A stretch of 64,000 nt of DNA from an uncultured Eubacteriales bacterium (GTDB lineage Bacteria > Bacillota > Clostridia > Oscillospirales > Acutalibacteraceae), in assembly GCA_934457115.1 (NCBI GenBank), contig CAKSHI010000008.1:5298-69297 (forward strand), read 5' to 3'. The translations under genes and the position numbers were made by a program. Of this stretch, positions 32,509 to 42,060 are shown piece by piece (the stretch's first letter is position 1; each line of letters begins with the position of its first letter). The notes under the pieces were generated by a model. It was not told where the DNA came from and made no database searches. It saw only the letters and a program-made list of their open reading frames with translations.

Positions 32509-32582
32509 GAACTCCTAAGGACAAATTTATTAAGCCCCCAAATATCAAAATATTGGAGGCCATATATTGTTTTAATGTAAGA

Positions 32583-32846
32583 TTACTGTTGTGCTTTTAC
32601 TATCAGCTTAATAGCTGTTCGACTTTCCCCGTTTAAAACTACTGTAGAAAACGCAGGTACACAAACAAGGTCAAAACCCAATGGAGATACATATCCTCTG
32701 GCAATTGCAATAGCTTTTAATGCTTGGTTTGTTGCTCCGGCTCCAATAGCCTGAATTTCAACACAATCTTTATCCTTGATAACAGCAGCGATAGCACCGG
32801 CGACTGAATTTGGTGCGGACTTTGATGAAACTTTTAGAACTTCCAT
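32583..32846 (-). CDS. spoVS: Stage V sporulation protein S
   Basis: 87 residues, an Alba-like nucleic-acid-binding protein needed for normal sporulation progress in Bacillus. The sequence is close to canonical: EVLKVSSKSAPNSVAGAIA, EIQAIGAGATNQALKAIAIARGY and AFSTVVLNGESRTAI. An in-frame TTG at 32852 lies next to the ribosome site GGAGG, so the ATG at 32846 is taken as the start. It follows ymdB and rny in the same direction, a conserved order. Confidence 0.97.
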   Translation of the reverse strand: MEVLKVSSKSAPNSVAGAIAAVIKDKDCVEIQAIGAGATNQALKAIAIARGYVSPLGFDLVCVPAFSTVVLNGESRTAIKLIVKAQQ

Positions 32847-32972
32847 TGTCAACCTCCAAATATTTTGAATAAATTTTAGTATAGATAAATAATATAATAA
32901 AATTGGTAAAAAATCAATAGTTTTTTATTAGACATTTGTATATTTAAGGAGATAATCGTATTAAAGTGGGGA

Positions 32973-33746
32973 TTATTTTATTACTAATCTTTCTAAATTT
33001 ACAGTTTTTCCGGTTGATTTGTCTATGTCAAACAATATGCAATCCATTTCACAAGGCCCCTGTGCCTGCTCAAATCGGCAGGGGAGCTTAGTTTTAAGCC
33101 TATAAAGTACACTTTCGTAGTCTACGCCCAAAGATGAGTTAGTGACACCCGTCATGCCTACATCTGTGAGATACCCTGTTCCTTTTGGAAGGATGATTTC
33201 ATCCGAGGTTTGGACGTGAGTGTGTGTACCAAACATAGCGGAAATTTTTCCGTCAAGATAATATCCCAATACCTTTTTCTCGGATGTAGCCTCAGCGTGA
33301 AAATCCAGAATTTTAATTTTTATATTTTTAGTTTTCTCTAGTATTTTGTCGATCGTGTTGAATGGGGAATCCAAGCTTTCCATATACACCGTACCCATTA
33401 GATTTATAATGCAGACTTGAGTAAATCCCAAATCAAAAATGCAATATCCTCTGCCCGGGGTTAAAGGACTTGGGAAATTTGCAGGACGTATTAAGTATTC
33501 ACAATTTTCAAATACAGGGTAGATTTCTCTTTGTTTAAATGCGTGGTTACCTGTTGTTATTACGTCAACACCGCTTGAGAAAAGAAATTCCTTAGAGGCT
33601 ATGCTAATCCCGTTGCGCTTATCCGAATTTTCTCCATTTGCAATTACTAGATCTATTCTTCGTTCCTTTTTAAGTTTTGGGAGTACCGTACGTAAAAATG
33701 AACATCCGTTACTTCCAACAACATCTCCTATTGCAAGTATTTTCAT
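32973..33746 (-). CDS. ymdB: YmdB metallophosphoesterase
   Basis: 257 residues. A calcineurin-like phosphodiesterase with 2',3'-cyclic nucleotide activity, which in Bacillus influences biofilm and motility decisions. The metal-binding motifs are in order: GDVVGSNG, NGENSDK, TTGNHAFKQRE, DFHAEATSEK and GTHTHVQTSDE. The ATG follows AAAGGAGATATACCAAT. It lies downstream of rny, with a terminator between the two, so it may also have its own promoter. Confidence 0.95.
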   Translation of the reverse strand: MKILAIGDVVGSNGCSFLRTVLPKLKKERRIDLVIANGENSDKRNGISIASKEFLFSSGVDVITTGNHAFKQREIYPVFENCEYLIRPANFPSPLTPGRGYCIFDLGFTQVCIINLMGTVYMESLDSPFNTIDKILEKTKNIKIKILDFHAEATSEKKVLGYYLDGKISAMFGTHTHVQTSDEIILPKGTGYLTDVGMTGVTNSSLGVDYESVLYRLKTKLPCRFEQAQGPCEMDCILFDIDKSTGKTVNLERLVIK

Positions 33747-33873
33747 ATTGGTATATCTCCTTTCTATTAATTAAAACCTTATTACACTAATTTAATAATA
33801 TCAAAAATAATTATATTTGAAAAGCCTATATTTTAATTTAGCGAATAAATTAAATAAGAGATTTTTAATAAAT

Positions 33874-33902
33874 AAAAAAGGAAGTAGATTTATTCTACTT
33901 CC
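33874..33902 (-). terminator. Terminator of rny
   Basis: GGAAGTAGA and TCTACTTCC form a perfect 9-bp stem around TTTAT. On the minus strand a run of six T follows, complement of the A run at 33874-33879. It lies 8 bases after the rny stop. Confidence 0.8.
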
Positions 33903-33909
33903 TTTATGA

Positions 33910-35463
33910 TTATTTTGCGTATTCTATAGTTCTGCTTTCTCTTATCATGTTGACCTTAATTTGGCCTGGATAATCAAGTTCAGATTCTATTTTTTTGCAG
34001 ATATCCCGTGCCAAAAGGACCATTTGGTCATCACTTACGGCTTCGGGTTTTACCATAATTCTTATTTCTCTGCCGGCCTGTACAGCAAAGCAACTTTCAA
34101 CTCCATTAAATGAAGATGCGACGTTTTCAAGTTTTTCAAGACGTTTTATGTAATTTTCTAAGTTTTCTCTTCTAGCTCCGGGTCTTGCGGCGGAGATTGC
34201 ATCAGCGGCTTGTACGATGCACGCGATAATTGTTTTAGCCTCGACGTCTCCATGGTGAGCATGTATAGCGTGGACAACCATTTCACTTTCTTTGTACTTC
34301 TTGGCAATATCTACTCCAAGCTCAATATGAGACCCTTCGATTTCATGATCCAAAGCCTTGCCAATGTCATGAAGAAGTCCGGCTCTTTTTGCTATTGTCG
34401 GGTCAAGACCCAACTCTGACGCGATAATACCGGATAAAATGGAAACCTCAATAGAGTGATCTAAAACATTTTGACCATAACTTGTTCTATAACGAAGACG
34501 GCCAAGAAGTTTTATTATTTCGGGGTGAACTGCATTTACACCTGCTGTTATAACGGCACGTTGACCTGCATTTTTGATTGTTAGGTCAACTTCGGACTTT
34601 GCTCTTGCGATCATTTCCTCGATCTTAGCAGGATGGATACGTCCATCGGCAATAAGTTTTTCGAGGGCAACTCTTGCGATTTCACGACGAACAGGGTCGA
34701 AGCTTGAGATAGTTATTGCTTCGGGAGTATCGTCAATTATGAGGTCAACCCCCGTCATAGTTTCGATTGATCGGATATTTCTTCCCTCACGGCCAATGAT
34801 ACGGCCCTTCATCTCATCGTTTGGAAGAGAAACGACCGATATTGTATCTTCGGCAACGTGTTCTGCGGCACAACGCTGAATTGCAAGGGATATTATCTCG
34901 CGAGCCTTATTGTCGGCTTCTTCTTTTGTTTGAGACTCTATGTCCATAATCTTAATCGCTTTTTCGTGGACAAGTTCATTTTCAAGGCTGTTAAGGAGCA
35001 ATTGTTTTGCTTGTTCCTTGTTAAGGTTTGATATTTGCTCAAGAGTTTCAAATTGACGATCTTTAAGCTTTTGAGCTTCTTTAAGTTTAAGTTCGGCTTC
35101 TTTAAGCTTAGATGTAAGTTGTTCATCTTTTTTTTCCGTATGTTCGAGCTTACGGTCCAAGGATTCCTCTTTTTGAATGAATCTTCTTTCTTGACGCTGC
35201 AAATCTTTTCTTCGTTCGGAAAGTTCTTTTTCAGTTTCAATCCTAAATTTATGAATTTCATCTTTTCCTTCAATTATAGCCTCTTTCTTTTTTGTTTCGG
35301 CTGAATTGATGGCCTCAGTTAAAATCCTATTAGCCTCTTGTTCTGCAGAGCCTATAGCCATTTCGGCTTTGTTTTTTCTATGTGCGATTCCTAAATAGAA
35401 ACTTACTATAGAAGATATAGCTGCGAATAATATTATTAGCAGCACTGCTAACCATATTTCCAA
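33910..35463 (-). CDS. rny: Ribonuclease Y
   Basis: 517 residues from TTG, behind AAGGAGG. RNase Y is the membrane-bound endoribonuclease that starts mRNA decay in many firmicutes. It has an N-terminal membrane anchor (about residues 5-25), a long coiled coil (30-200) rich in Glu and Lys, a KH domain with IIGREGRNIRSIE, and the HD domain with LLHDIGKALDHE and AIHAHHGD. The C terminus, DYPGQIKVNMIRESRTIEYAK, is standard. It heads the rny-ymdB-spoVS group and has its own promoter about 180 bases upstream. Confidence 0.97.
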   Translation of the reverse strand: MEIWLAVLLIILFAAISSIVSFYLGIAHRKNKAEMAIGSAEQEANRILTEAINSAETKKKEAIIEGKDEIHKFRIETEKELSERRKDLQRQERRFIQKEESLDRKLEHTEKKDEQLTSKLKEAELKLKEAQKLKDRQFETLEQISNLNKEQAKQLLLNSLENELVHEKAIKIMDIESQTKEEADNKAREIISLAIQRCAAEHVAEDTISVVSLPNDEMKGRIIGREGRNIRSIETMTGVDLIIDDTPEAITISSFDPVRREIARVALEKLIADGRIHPAKIEEMIARAKSEVDLTIKNAGQRAVITAGVNAVHPEIIKLLGRLRYRTSYGQNVLDHSIEVSILSGIIASELGLDPTIAKRAGLLHDIGKALDHEIEGSHIELGVDIAKKYKESEMVVHAIHAHHGDVEAKTIIACIVQAADAISAARPGARRENLENYIKRLEKLENVASSFNGVESCFAVQAGREIRIMVKPEAVSDDQMVLLARDICKKIESELDYPGQIKVNMIRESRTIEYAK

Positions 35464-35643
35464 TTGAATTGGACACCTCCTTAAATGTAATTAAATAAAT
35501 ACTTTAATTAATCGTAAAAAATTATTAAAGAAAAATGTTTATTTGCTTTTATTACATATAAAAATTACAATTACAAAACATTAATTCTAAAAGTGTTGAC
35601 GTGCTACTAATAACATTAATTTATAGCACAATAACACTATATT

Positions 35644-35673
35644 ATTCTATTACTTTTATATATACGGTGTCAA
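35644..35673 (-). promoter_or_regulatory. Probable SigA promoter of rny
   Basis: On the minus strand, TTGACA (35673-35668) and TAGAAT (35649-35644) lie 18 bp apart, giving a leader of about 170 bases before the rny start. The leader is AT-rich and I see no known riboswitch in it. Confidence 0.55.
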
Positions 35674-35737
35674 GAAATATTTAGTTTGCGGTAAAGGATG
35701 GTTTGGTACATAAAAATGAAAGATTAGATTGGGTTTA

Positions 35738-36061
35738 CTAACTGCAATAATCCTCTAAAATTTTGGTGAGTTCAGTCTTTGAGCCGACTGCAATACCTTT
35801 TTTTAGGATTTCTTGGTCAGTATAGGGAAGGCTGTTGATAGGTACATCGGTAATCTTAAATGGTGTTTCGTGTACTCCGTCGAAAACAGCGATATTCCCG
35901 TTAAAACTTTTAACAATATAGGTAAGGTTTACGGAAGAGGACGTATTATTTTCTTGAACATTATTTTCGTTAGAATTGTTTTTTATAGAAGGCAATACAC
36001 CAAATGATACGATTAAGCATAATACAACTATACAACTGCTTATTATAATAAGTTTTTTCAT
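35738..36061 (-). CDS. BofC C-terminal-domain-like secreted protein
   Basis: 107 residues. An N-terminal signal/anchor segment (about residues 4-26) precedes a short linker rich in Asn and Ser. The domain then reads YIVKSFNGNIAVFDG, INSLPYTDQEILKKGI and ELTKILEDYCS, the pattern of the BofC C-terminal domain common in clostridia. BofC in Bacillus is a forespore-secreted inhibitor of the SpoIVB protease and so delays pro-SigK cleavage. SpoIVB and SigK are both encoded in this window. The N-terminal domain of Bacillus BofC is absent. The ATG follows CGAGGTGCTTT. Confidence 0.7.
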   Translation of the reverse strand: MKKLIIISSCIVVLCLIVSFGVLPSIKNNSNENNVQENNTSSSVNLTYIVKSFNGNIAVFDGVHETPFKITDVPINSLPYTDQEILKKGIAVGSKTELTKILEDYCS

Positions 36062-36148
36062 AAAGCACCTCGTAATAAATCTTTAAATTATATCTAATAC
36101 CTATTTTTTACAAAGTTATCGTGTATTATACTTTGATAAAAGCTTTAT

Positions 36149-36178
36149 TTGTAATTGAGCTTTTAAATATGATATAAT
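36149..36178 (+). promoter_or_regulatory. Possible promoter of the PBP1A gene
   Basis: TTGTAA (36149-36154) and a perfect TATAAT (36173-36178) lie 18 bp apart, about 45 bases before the ATG. Confidence 0.45.
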
Positions 36179-36223
36179 ATCTCCAGTATATTTAGCTTTT
36201 TATTTAGGGAGGAAATGTCTTAG

Positions 36224-38557
36224 ATGAGAAAGACGGACATTAATAGATATAGAGATACCGGAAGTATGCCGGATTTCCATCAATATAATGGCTGTATTGA
36301 TAAACGAAAAAGATCAAAGGAAATAGCAACATCAGTTTTTAAGTCTATATGGAATGTGTTAAAAACATTGTTGGTGATAGTACTTATAGTTTCTATTATT
36401 TCCGCAAGCTCCGTTACAATTTATATGTTAGGGCTTGTCAACGATAGATTGGATTACGATTTAAGAGCATCGAAGGTTAAACTTACCAGTGTGGTTTATG
36501 TAAATGATGAAAACGGCAATCCCCAAGAGTATCAAAGCCTATATGATGAAGAAAATCGTATTTGGGTTGATTTTGACGATATTCCTGAAGCAATGAAGAA
36601 CGCTGTTATAGCCATTGAAGATAAAAGGTTCATGGAACATAAGGGTGTCGACTGGGTTAGAACATCCGGTGCTGTATTGAGTCTGCTCAAACGTTCAGGA
36701 AGCTATGGCGGATCTACTTTGACGCAGCAGCTTATAAAAAACCTCACCGAGGAAAATGAAATAAGCATTACGAGGAAAATAAAAGAGATTTTTAGAGCCA
36801 TTAACTTTGAAAAAAGGTATTCTAAGGATGAAATTTTAGAGGCTTACCTTAATGTAGTTAACTTTGGAAGCGGATGTAGGGGAGTACAAGCTGCATCTAA
36901 TCTATATTTTGGCAAAGATATTAAGGATTGTTCTATAGCTCAATGTGCTGCAATTGCGGGTATAACCCAAAACCCCTCGGCATATAATCCTTTAGTTTAT
37001 CCCGAAAACAATAAAGTACGTCGTGAGACAGTAATACGTGAAATGTATGGCCAAGATAAAATAAGTCAGGACGAGTATCAACAGGCTATGGAAGAGTCCT
37101 CAAATATGCAGTTTATAGGTTATAAGGAGGATGACGAGGACGAACAAGTAGAAATTCCTACAAGAAATTGGTACATAGAAGCAATGTACAATGACCTTGT
37201 CGACGATATAAGCCGTGAGCTCGATATTGGAAAGACCGCAGCGGAAGAAGTAATTTTATCTCAAGGGCTAAAAATTTATTGTGCTATGGATCCGAAGGCC
37301 CAAGAGGCAGCAGAGTCCACTATCAGGGACGATAGTATAATGCCTCAGGATCAAAGTCTTGAATTAGGTTATTTAATGATGGATTTTGACGGCAGAATCT
37401 TGGCAACGCTCGGCTGTCGTGAAGAAAAGACCGGAAATTTATGGTACGATAAGGCAAATAGAGCAAGAAGGCAGCCCGGCTCCATAATTAAACCTATTGC
37501 AGTATATGCTCCCGCAATAGATTTGGGAATGTATAATTATTCCTCATTGATACCTGATAGACCGCTTAAAAATATAGATATAGACGGTAAGGGAAATTAT
37601 CAAGATTGGCCGGTTAACTGGTATGGGGGATATAGAGGAAGTGTTACCTTGCAGTGGGCATTGGAGAAATCTGCAAACGCTCCCGCAGCACAGGTCTTGG
37701 CTGCGCTTACTCCTAAAAAAAGTTTCGACTTTTTGTCAGAAAAGCTCCATTTTACGAGCCTTGACGCTAAATATGACCAAAACCTTGCGGCTTTGGCGAC
37801 AGGAGGAACAAATGTCGGCGTAACTGTTAGGGAAATGGCAGCTGCATTCCAGATTTTTGGGAATGGCGGAATGTATAATAAACCATATACTTATTATTAC
37901 GTATTAGATCGTGACGGTAACGTCCTTTTGGATAATAGAGATAACGTACCAAGTCAAGCGATAAGTTCTAAAACGGCAACTATTATGAATAGACTTTTAA
38001 GAAATGTTATAATAGGGCCGGAAGGAACAGGAAGAGCAGCAAACATTTCAGGATGGAACATTATAGGTAAGACGGGTACCACGACTGACGATTTTGACAG
38101 TTGGTTTGTGGGCGAAAGTCCATATGCCGTAGCAGGAATATGGACAGGGTATGACGAACCTAAGACTATTAGAAATACAGGTTCTGCAATTAAGATTTGG
38201 AAAGAGATAATGTCTAAATATTTAGAGGGAAAAGATGTTATAGATTATAATTACGACTCAAGCGTAACTGCAAAAGTATATTGCAAGTCCACGGGCAAAC
38301 TTGCAAATTCAGGCACTTGCGGGTCTACTGCGACAGGATATTATGCGCCTAATAATATACCTGAAGTTTGCGATGGAGCCCATAGCAATCCATCAACCAG
38401 CCAGCCTAATGCAAGTTCAAGCGAATCAAGTCAAAGCAGCAGTTCAAGTGAAAAGCCATCATCTAGTGAGGCTTCATCATCGAAATCATCAACTCCTTCA
38501 TCGAGTACTCCATCAAGCTCTTCTCAAAGTCCTTTAAGGAAAACTCAAGTACAGTAA
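36224..38557 (+). CDS. Class A penicillin-binding protein (PBP1A-type)
   Basis: 777 residues. It polymerises and cross-links peptidoglycan at the outer membrane face. There is a cytoplasmic tail, a membrane segment (about 46-70), then the GT51 transglycosylase with E132 in IEDKRFMEHKGVDW and GGSTLTQQLIKN. The transpeptidase has the SxxK serine near residue 419 (QPGSIIKP), a SAN motif (KSANAPAAQ) and KTGTT near 616. The C-terminal 60 residues are a Ser/Pro-rich low-complexity tail ending in a basic patch, probably a wall-spanning spacer. GGGAGG precedes the ATG. Confidence 0.95.
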   Translation: MRKTDINRYRDTGSMPDFHQYNGCIDKRKRSKEIATSVFKSIWNVLKTLLVIVLIVSIISASSVTIYMLGLVNDRLDYDLRASKVKLTSVVYVNDENGNPQEYQSLYDEENRIWVDFDDIPEAMKNAVIAIEDKRFMEHKGVDWVRTSGAVLSLLKRSGSYGGSTLTQQLIKNLTEENEISITRKIKEIFRAINFEKRYSKDEILEAYLNVVNFGSGCRGVQAASNLYFGKDIKDCSIAQCAAIAGITQNPSAYNPLVYPENNKVRRETVIREMYGQDKISQDEYQQAMEESSNMQFIGYKEDDEDEQVEIPTRNWYIEAMYNDLVDDISRELDIGKTAAEEVILSQGLKIYCAMDPKAQEAAESTIRDDSIMPQDQSLELGYLMMDFDGRILATLGCREEKTGNLWYDKANRARRQPGSIIKPIAVYAPAIDLGMYNYSSLIPDRPLKNIDIDGKGNYQDWPVNWYGGYRGSVTLQWALEKSANAPAAQVLAALTPKKSFDFLSEKLHFTSLDAKYDQNLAALATGGTNVGVTVREMAAAFQIFGNGGMYNKPYTYYYVLDRDGNVLLDNRDNVPSQAISSKTATIMNRLLRNVIIGPEGTGRAANISGWNIIGKTGTTTDDFDSWFVGESPYAVAGIWTGYDEPKTIRNTGSAIKIWKEIMSKYLEGKDVIDYNYDSSVTAKVYCKSTGKLANSGTCGSTATGYYAPNNIPEVCDGAHSNPSTSQPNASSSESSQSSSSSEKPSSSEASSSKSSTPSSSTPSSSSQSPLRKTQVQ

Positions 38558-38613
38558 ATTCAGCTTTAAACTTTTAGTGTTAATTATATAATCTTTATTA
38601 GGGAAGTGATATA

Positions 38614-39852
38614 ATGGCAAAGGTTGCAGTAATGGGATATGGTGTAGTTGGATCCGGGGTTTGTGAGGTGCTTAAAAATCACCTTGAAAGCATAAATAAA
38701 AAAATAAATGAACCTATAGAACTAAAATATATTTTAGATATAAAGGATTTTCCCAAAAGTGAGTTTAGCGATAAATTTACAAAGGACTTTGACACTATCT
38801 TAAGTGATGACGAAATAAGGGTAGTAGCAGAAGTAATGGGAGGAATAGATCCCGCATTTGACTATGTAAAACGCCTATTGCTTAAAGGCAAAAGTGTCGT
38901 TACTTCTAATAAAGAGCTTGTTGCAGAAAAAGGTGCCGAACTTTTAGACATAGCTTCTAAAAATAATGTGAATTTTTTGTTTGAGGCAAGCGTTGGCGGT
39001 GGAATACCTATAATTAGGCCGATAAGCCAATGTTTGGCGGCAAATGATGTCGTCGAGATTGCAGGCATATTAAATGGTACTACCAACTTTATCTTAACAA
39101 AGATGATTAAGGAAAATATGGATTTTTCTAAAGCTCTCTTATTGGCCCAAGAGTTGGGATATGCGGAGAAAGACCCATCGGCGGATATAAACGGCGATGA
39201 TGCTTGCAGAAAAATATGTGTGCTTGCTTCACTTGCTTATGGCAAACATATTTATCCCAAGTGGGTTCACACAAAGGGTATATCGAATATTTCATTAGAG
39301 GACGCTAAGTATGCTTCGATTTTGGGTGGAGTAATCAAACTAATAGGTGAAGCTCGTAAAAATAATGACGGCAAGGTTGAAATATCAGTTGAACCGATGC
39401 TGGTAAGCAATGAAAGTCAACTTTCAAGCGTAGATGATGTATTTAATGGCATACTTGTAAAAGGTGATGCTACGGGTGACATAGTTTTTTATGGAAAAGG
39501 GGCAGGAAAGCTGCCGACTGCAAGTGCTGTGGTTGCCGATATTATCGACTGCGTTAAACATCTAAAGACTAGAAAGCAAATGTTTTGGAAAGAAAACAAT
39601 GACAAAAGCTATGTTGAATTATACGAGGACATAAAAGCTTCTTTTTATATAAGATTTAATTTAAATGAAAATAGCGAAAGTATTATAGACGAGAAGTTTA
39701 GTGATATACAAAAATTTTATAAATCGACAAAGGATAATAATATAGCTATTATTACTCCAATAATGAAGATAAGGGACATAAATAGAGTCATAAGTGAAAT
39801 AGAAAATGAAAATATAAAGGTTTTGTCAAAAATAAGAGTTGCAGACTTATAA
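38614..39852 (+). CDS. hom: Homoserine dehydrogenase
   Basis: 412 residues. It reduces aspartate semialdehyde to homoserine, the branch toward threonine and methionine. The NAD(P)-binding GYGVVGSGVCEVL is at the N terminus. The catalytic domain has NKELVAEKG, ASVGGGIPIIRP, LNGTTNFILTKM and GYAEKDPSADINGDDACRK. The last 80 residues form an ACT-like domain (ASFYIRFNLNENSESI), so feedback control, probably by threonine, is expected. thrB begins 13 bases downstream, and lysC follows in the same direction. Confidence 0.97.
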   Translation: MAKVAVMGYGVVGSGVCEVLKNHLESINKKINEPIELKYILDIKDFPKSEFSDKFTKDFDTILSDDEIRVVAEVMGGIDPAFDYVKRLLLKGKSVVTSNKELVAEKGAELLDIASKNNVNFLFEASVGGGIPIIRPISQCLAANDVVEIAGILNGTTNFILTKMIKENMDFSKALLLAQELGYAEKDPSADINGDDACRKICVLASLAYGKHIYPKWVHTKGISNISLEDAKYASILGGVIKLIGEARKNNDGKVEISVEPMLVSNESQLSSVDDVFNGILVKGDATGDIVFYGKGAGKLPTASAVVADIIDCVKHLKTRKQMFWKENNDKSYVELYEDIKASFYIRFNLNENSESIIDEKFSDIQKFYKSTKDNNIAIITPIMKIRDINRVISEIENENIKVLSKIRVADL

Positions 39853-39865
39853 GGGGGATTAGTTA

Positions 39866-40756
39866 ATGATTAAAATACAGGTTCCGGCGACAACTGCTAA
39901 TATAGGTTCAGGCTTTGACAGTTTAGGTATTGCACTAAAAATGTACAACAATGTTTACATTGAGGAATATGATGGAATAGACATTTCATCAAATGATAAT
40001 GTTTTTATACCCATAGATTCTAAGAATTTAGTATTTGCTTCTGCGAAGCGGGTATATGAATTGTGTGGCAAGGATTTCAAGGGCCTCAAGATTAAGCAGG
40101 AGAATGTAATCCCAATGGCAAGAGGTATGGGAAGCAGTTCTGCATGTATTGTAGCCGGGCTTGTTGGCGCAAATAAAATTTTGGGCAATCCTTTAAGTAA
40201 AGATGAACTTTTAAATATTGCCGTTAAACTTGAGGGACATCCTGACAATGTGGTTGCTGCGACTTTAGGTGGACTTACAGTTTCAGCAATAAAAGAGGAA
40301 AAGGTTTATGGTGTAAGTATTCCTATATCAAGTAGGTTATGTTTTGCTTTACTTATCCCGCCGTTTGAACTCAAAACATCAAGAGCGAGAAACGTCTTAA
40401 AGCAATACTATTCAAGAGAAGATGCAGTATTCAATATATCAAGATCAGCCTTAACGGTTGCATCGTTGTTTTCCGCAAAATTTGAAAACTTAAAGGTTTC
40501 AGTCGAGGATAGAATACATCAACCTTATAGGTTAGGATTGATAGATGGAGCAAAGGATATATTTAATATAACCTATGAGTTGGGCTCGTATGGGACATAT
40601 ATAAGCGGTGCAGGACCTACAATAGCATCAATAATTGATAAGAAAAATGCAGAAAATTTTAAAGAGAATATTTTAAAAGAAATGGAAAACAAAAATATAA
40701 AAAATTGGAAGTTAGAGGTTTTAGATGTAGACTATAACGGAGCCAGAATTATATAG
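39866..40756 (+). CDS. thrB: Homoserine kinase
   Basis: 296 residues, GHMP-kinase family. It phosphorylates homoserine for threonine synthase. Motif 1 is PATTANIGSGFDSLGIAL, motif 2 (ATP phosphate loop) PMARGMGSSSACIVAG, and motif 3 GTYISGAGPTIASI. The ATG has the ribosome site AAGGGGG. It is tightly linked to hom. Threonine synthase (thrC) is not in this window. Confidence 0.96.
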   Translation: MIKIQVPATTANIGSGFDSLGIALKMYNNVYIEEYDGIDISSNDNVFIPIDSKNLVFASAKRVYELCGKDFKGLKIKQENVIPMARGMGSSSACIVAGLVGANKILGNPLSKDELLNIAVKLEGHPDNVVAATLGGLTVSAIKEEKVYGVSIPISSRLCFALLIPPFELKTSRARNVLKQYYSREDAVFNISRSALTVASLFSAKFENLKVSVEDRIHQPYRLGLIDGAKDIFNITYELGSYGTYISGAGPTIASIIDKKNAENFKENILKEMENKNIKNWKLEVLDVDYNGARII

Positions 40757-40796
40757 TAGTTTTACGATTTCATGAAAGGAAGAAGGAAGATCGAGT

Positions 40797-42005
40797 ATGG
40801 GTCTTATAGTTCAGAAATTTGGTGGTACTTCAGTTGCAAATGCTGAAAGGATTTTTAATGTTGCAAGGACTATCACTAAAGCTTATGAAGAGGATAATGA
40901 TGTAGTTGTTGTAGTTTCCGCTCAAGGGGATACGACAGATGATCTTATAAACAAAGCAAAAGAGATAAATGAGGATCCCTCTAAGAGAGAGATGGATATG
41001 CTTCTTTCGGCCGGCGAACAGGTTTCAATATCTTTGCTTGCGATGGCGATTGAAAAGTTAGGCTATCCTGTCGTATCCTTGCTTGGATGGCAGGCGGGGT
41101 TTGTGACTAATTCTTCCTATGGTGCTGCAAGAATCTCACGAATAAATACGGATAGGTTGAAAAAAGAAATAGATAAAAAAAATATAGTAATAGTTGCAGG
41201 TTTCCAAGGCATAAACAAATATGACGACATAACAACGTTTGGCAGGGGAGGATCAGACACCAGTGCCGTTGCGCTTGCGTCAGTGTTAAATGCCGATTTG
41301 TGCCAAATATATACGGATGTTGAGGGTGTCTATACTGCAGATCCCCGTCTTGTAAAAAATGCAAAAAAACTTAAAGAAATATCTTACGATGAGATGCTTG
41401 AGCTTGCAAGCCTTGGGGCGCAGGTTTTGAATAATCGTTCAGTTGAAATGGCGAAAAAATATAGCGTTGAGCTGGAGGTTAGATCCAGTCTAAAAAATGT
41501 CGAAGGAACTATCGTTAAGGAGGCAGCAAAATTGGAAAAAATGTTAGTAAGCGGCGTCGCTAAAGACGTTAATGTAGCGAGAATCTCTGTCATAGGTGTA
41601 CCGGATAAACCGGGATTTGCATTTAAACTTTTTTCTAAATTAGCTTCTAAGGAAATATTGGTAGATATTATTCTTCAATCCGTTGGAAGAGACGGTACAA
41701 AAGATATAACATTTACCGTCATGAAAGACCAGCTTAAAGAAGCATTGGCAATTTTGGATGAGGAAATAGCTCATGTTGAATATACAAAAATAGTTTACGA
41801 TGAGAATGTTGCGAAGGTTTCAATAGTTGGTGCAGGGATGGAAACACATCATGGTGTTGCGGCACAAATGTTCCAAGCTTTATATGAGCAGCAGATCAAT
41901 ATTCAAATGATCTCTACAAGCGAGATAAAGGTTTCCGTTTTAATAGACGGAAAAGATGCTGACAATGCAGTTTTGGCAATTCATGATAAATTCTTTGGAG
42001 AATAA
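40797..42005 (+). CDS. lysC: Aspartokinase
   Basis: 402 residues. It phosphorylates aspartate, the first step to lysine, threonine and methionine. The kinase domain has KFGGTSVANAERI, FGRGGSDTSAVALA and TDVEGVYTADPR. Two C-terminal ACT domains (about 260-400; VIGVPDKPGFAFKLF, IVGAGMETHHGVAAQMF) provide amino-acid feedback. It starts 40 bases after thrB, so the three genes probably form one operon ending at the terminator at 42012. No lysine riboswitch is visible upstream, which fits a threonine-branch operon. Confidence 0.96.
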   Translation: MGLIVQKFGGTSVANAERIFNVARTITKAYEEDNDVVVVVSAQGDTTDDLINKAKEINEDPSKREMDMLLSAGEQVSISLLAMAIEKLGYPVVSLLGWQAGFVTNSSYGAARISRINTDRLKKEIDKKNIVIVAGFQGINKYDDITTFGRGGSDTSAVALASVLNADLCQIYTDVEGVYTADPRLVKNAKKLKEISYDEMLELASLGAQVLNNRSVEMAKKYSVELEVRSSLKNVEGTIVKEAAKLEKMLVSGVAKDVNVARISVIGVPDKPGFAFKLFSKLASKEILVDIILQSVGRDGTKDITFTVMKDQLKEALAILDEEIAHVEYTKIVYDENVAKVSIVGAGMETHHGVAAQMFQALYEQQINIQMISTSEIKVSVLIDGKDADNAVLAIHDKFFGE

Positions 42006-42011
42006 ATACGG

Positions 42012-42060
42012 GAAAGTGGCCGTTTACTTTGGTTTTAGTTTGGGCCACTTTCTTTATTTT
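42012..42060 (+). terminator. Terminator of the hom-thrB-lysC group
   Basis: GAAAGTGGCC (42012-42021) pairs perfectly with GGCCACTTTC (42043-42052) around a 21-base loop and is followed by TTTATTTT. Repeat copy G starts right after it. Confidence 0.75.

Noticed and set aside
34574..35304. Plus-strand frames opposite rny
   Set aside because: They mirror the coding strand of a full-length, well-conserved RNase Y. Composition and lack of ribosome sites mark them as shadows.
35464..35737. Riboswitch or small RNA between rny and the bofC-like gene
   Set aside because: The spacer is AT-rich with only a plausible rny promoter. No conserved RNA motif or strong hairpin is apparent.
40757..40796. Lysine or threonine riboswitch before lysC
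   Set aside because: Only 40 bases separate thrB and lysC, too few for a lysine riboswitch, and no T-box motif is visible upstream of hom.
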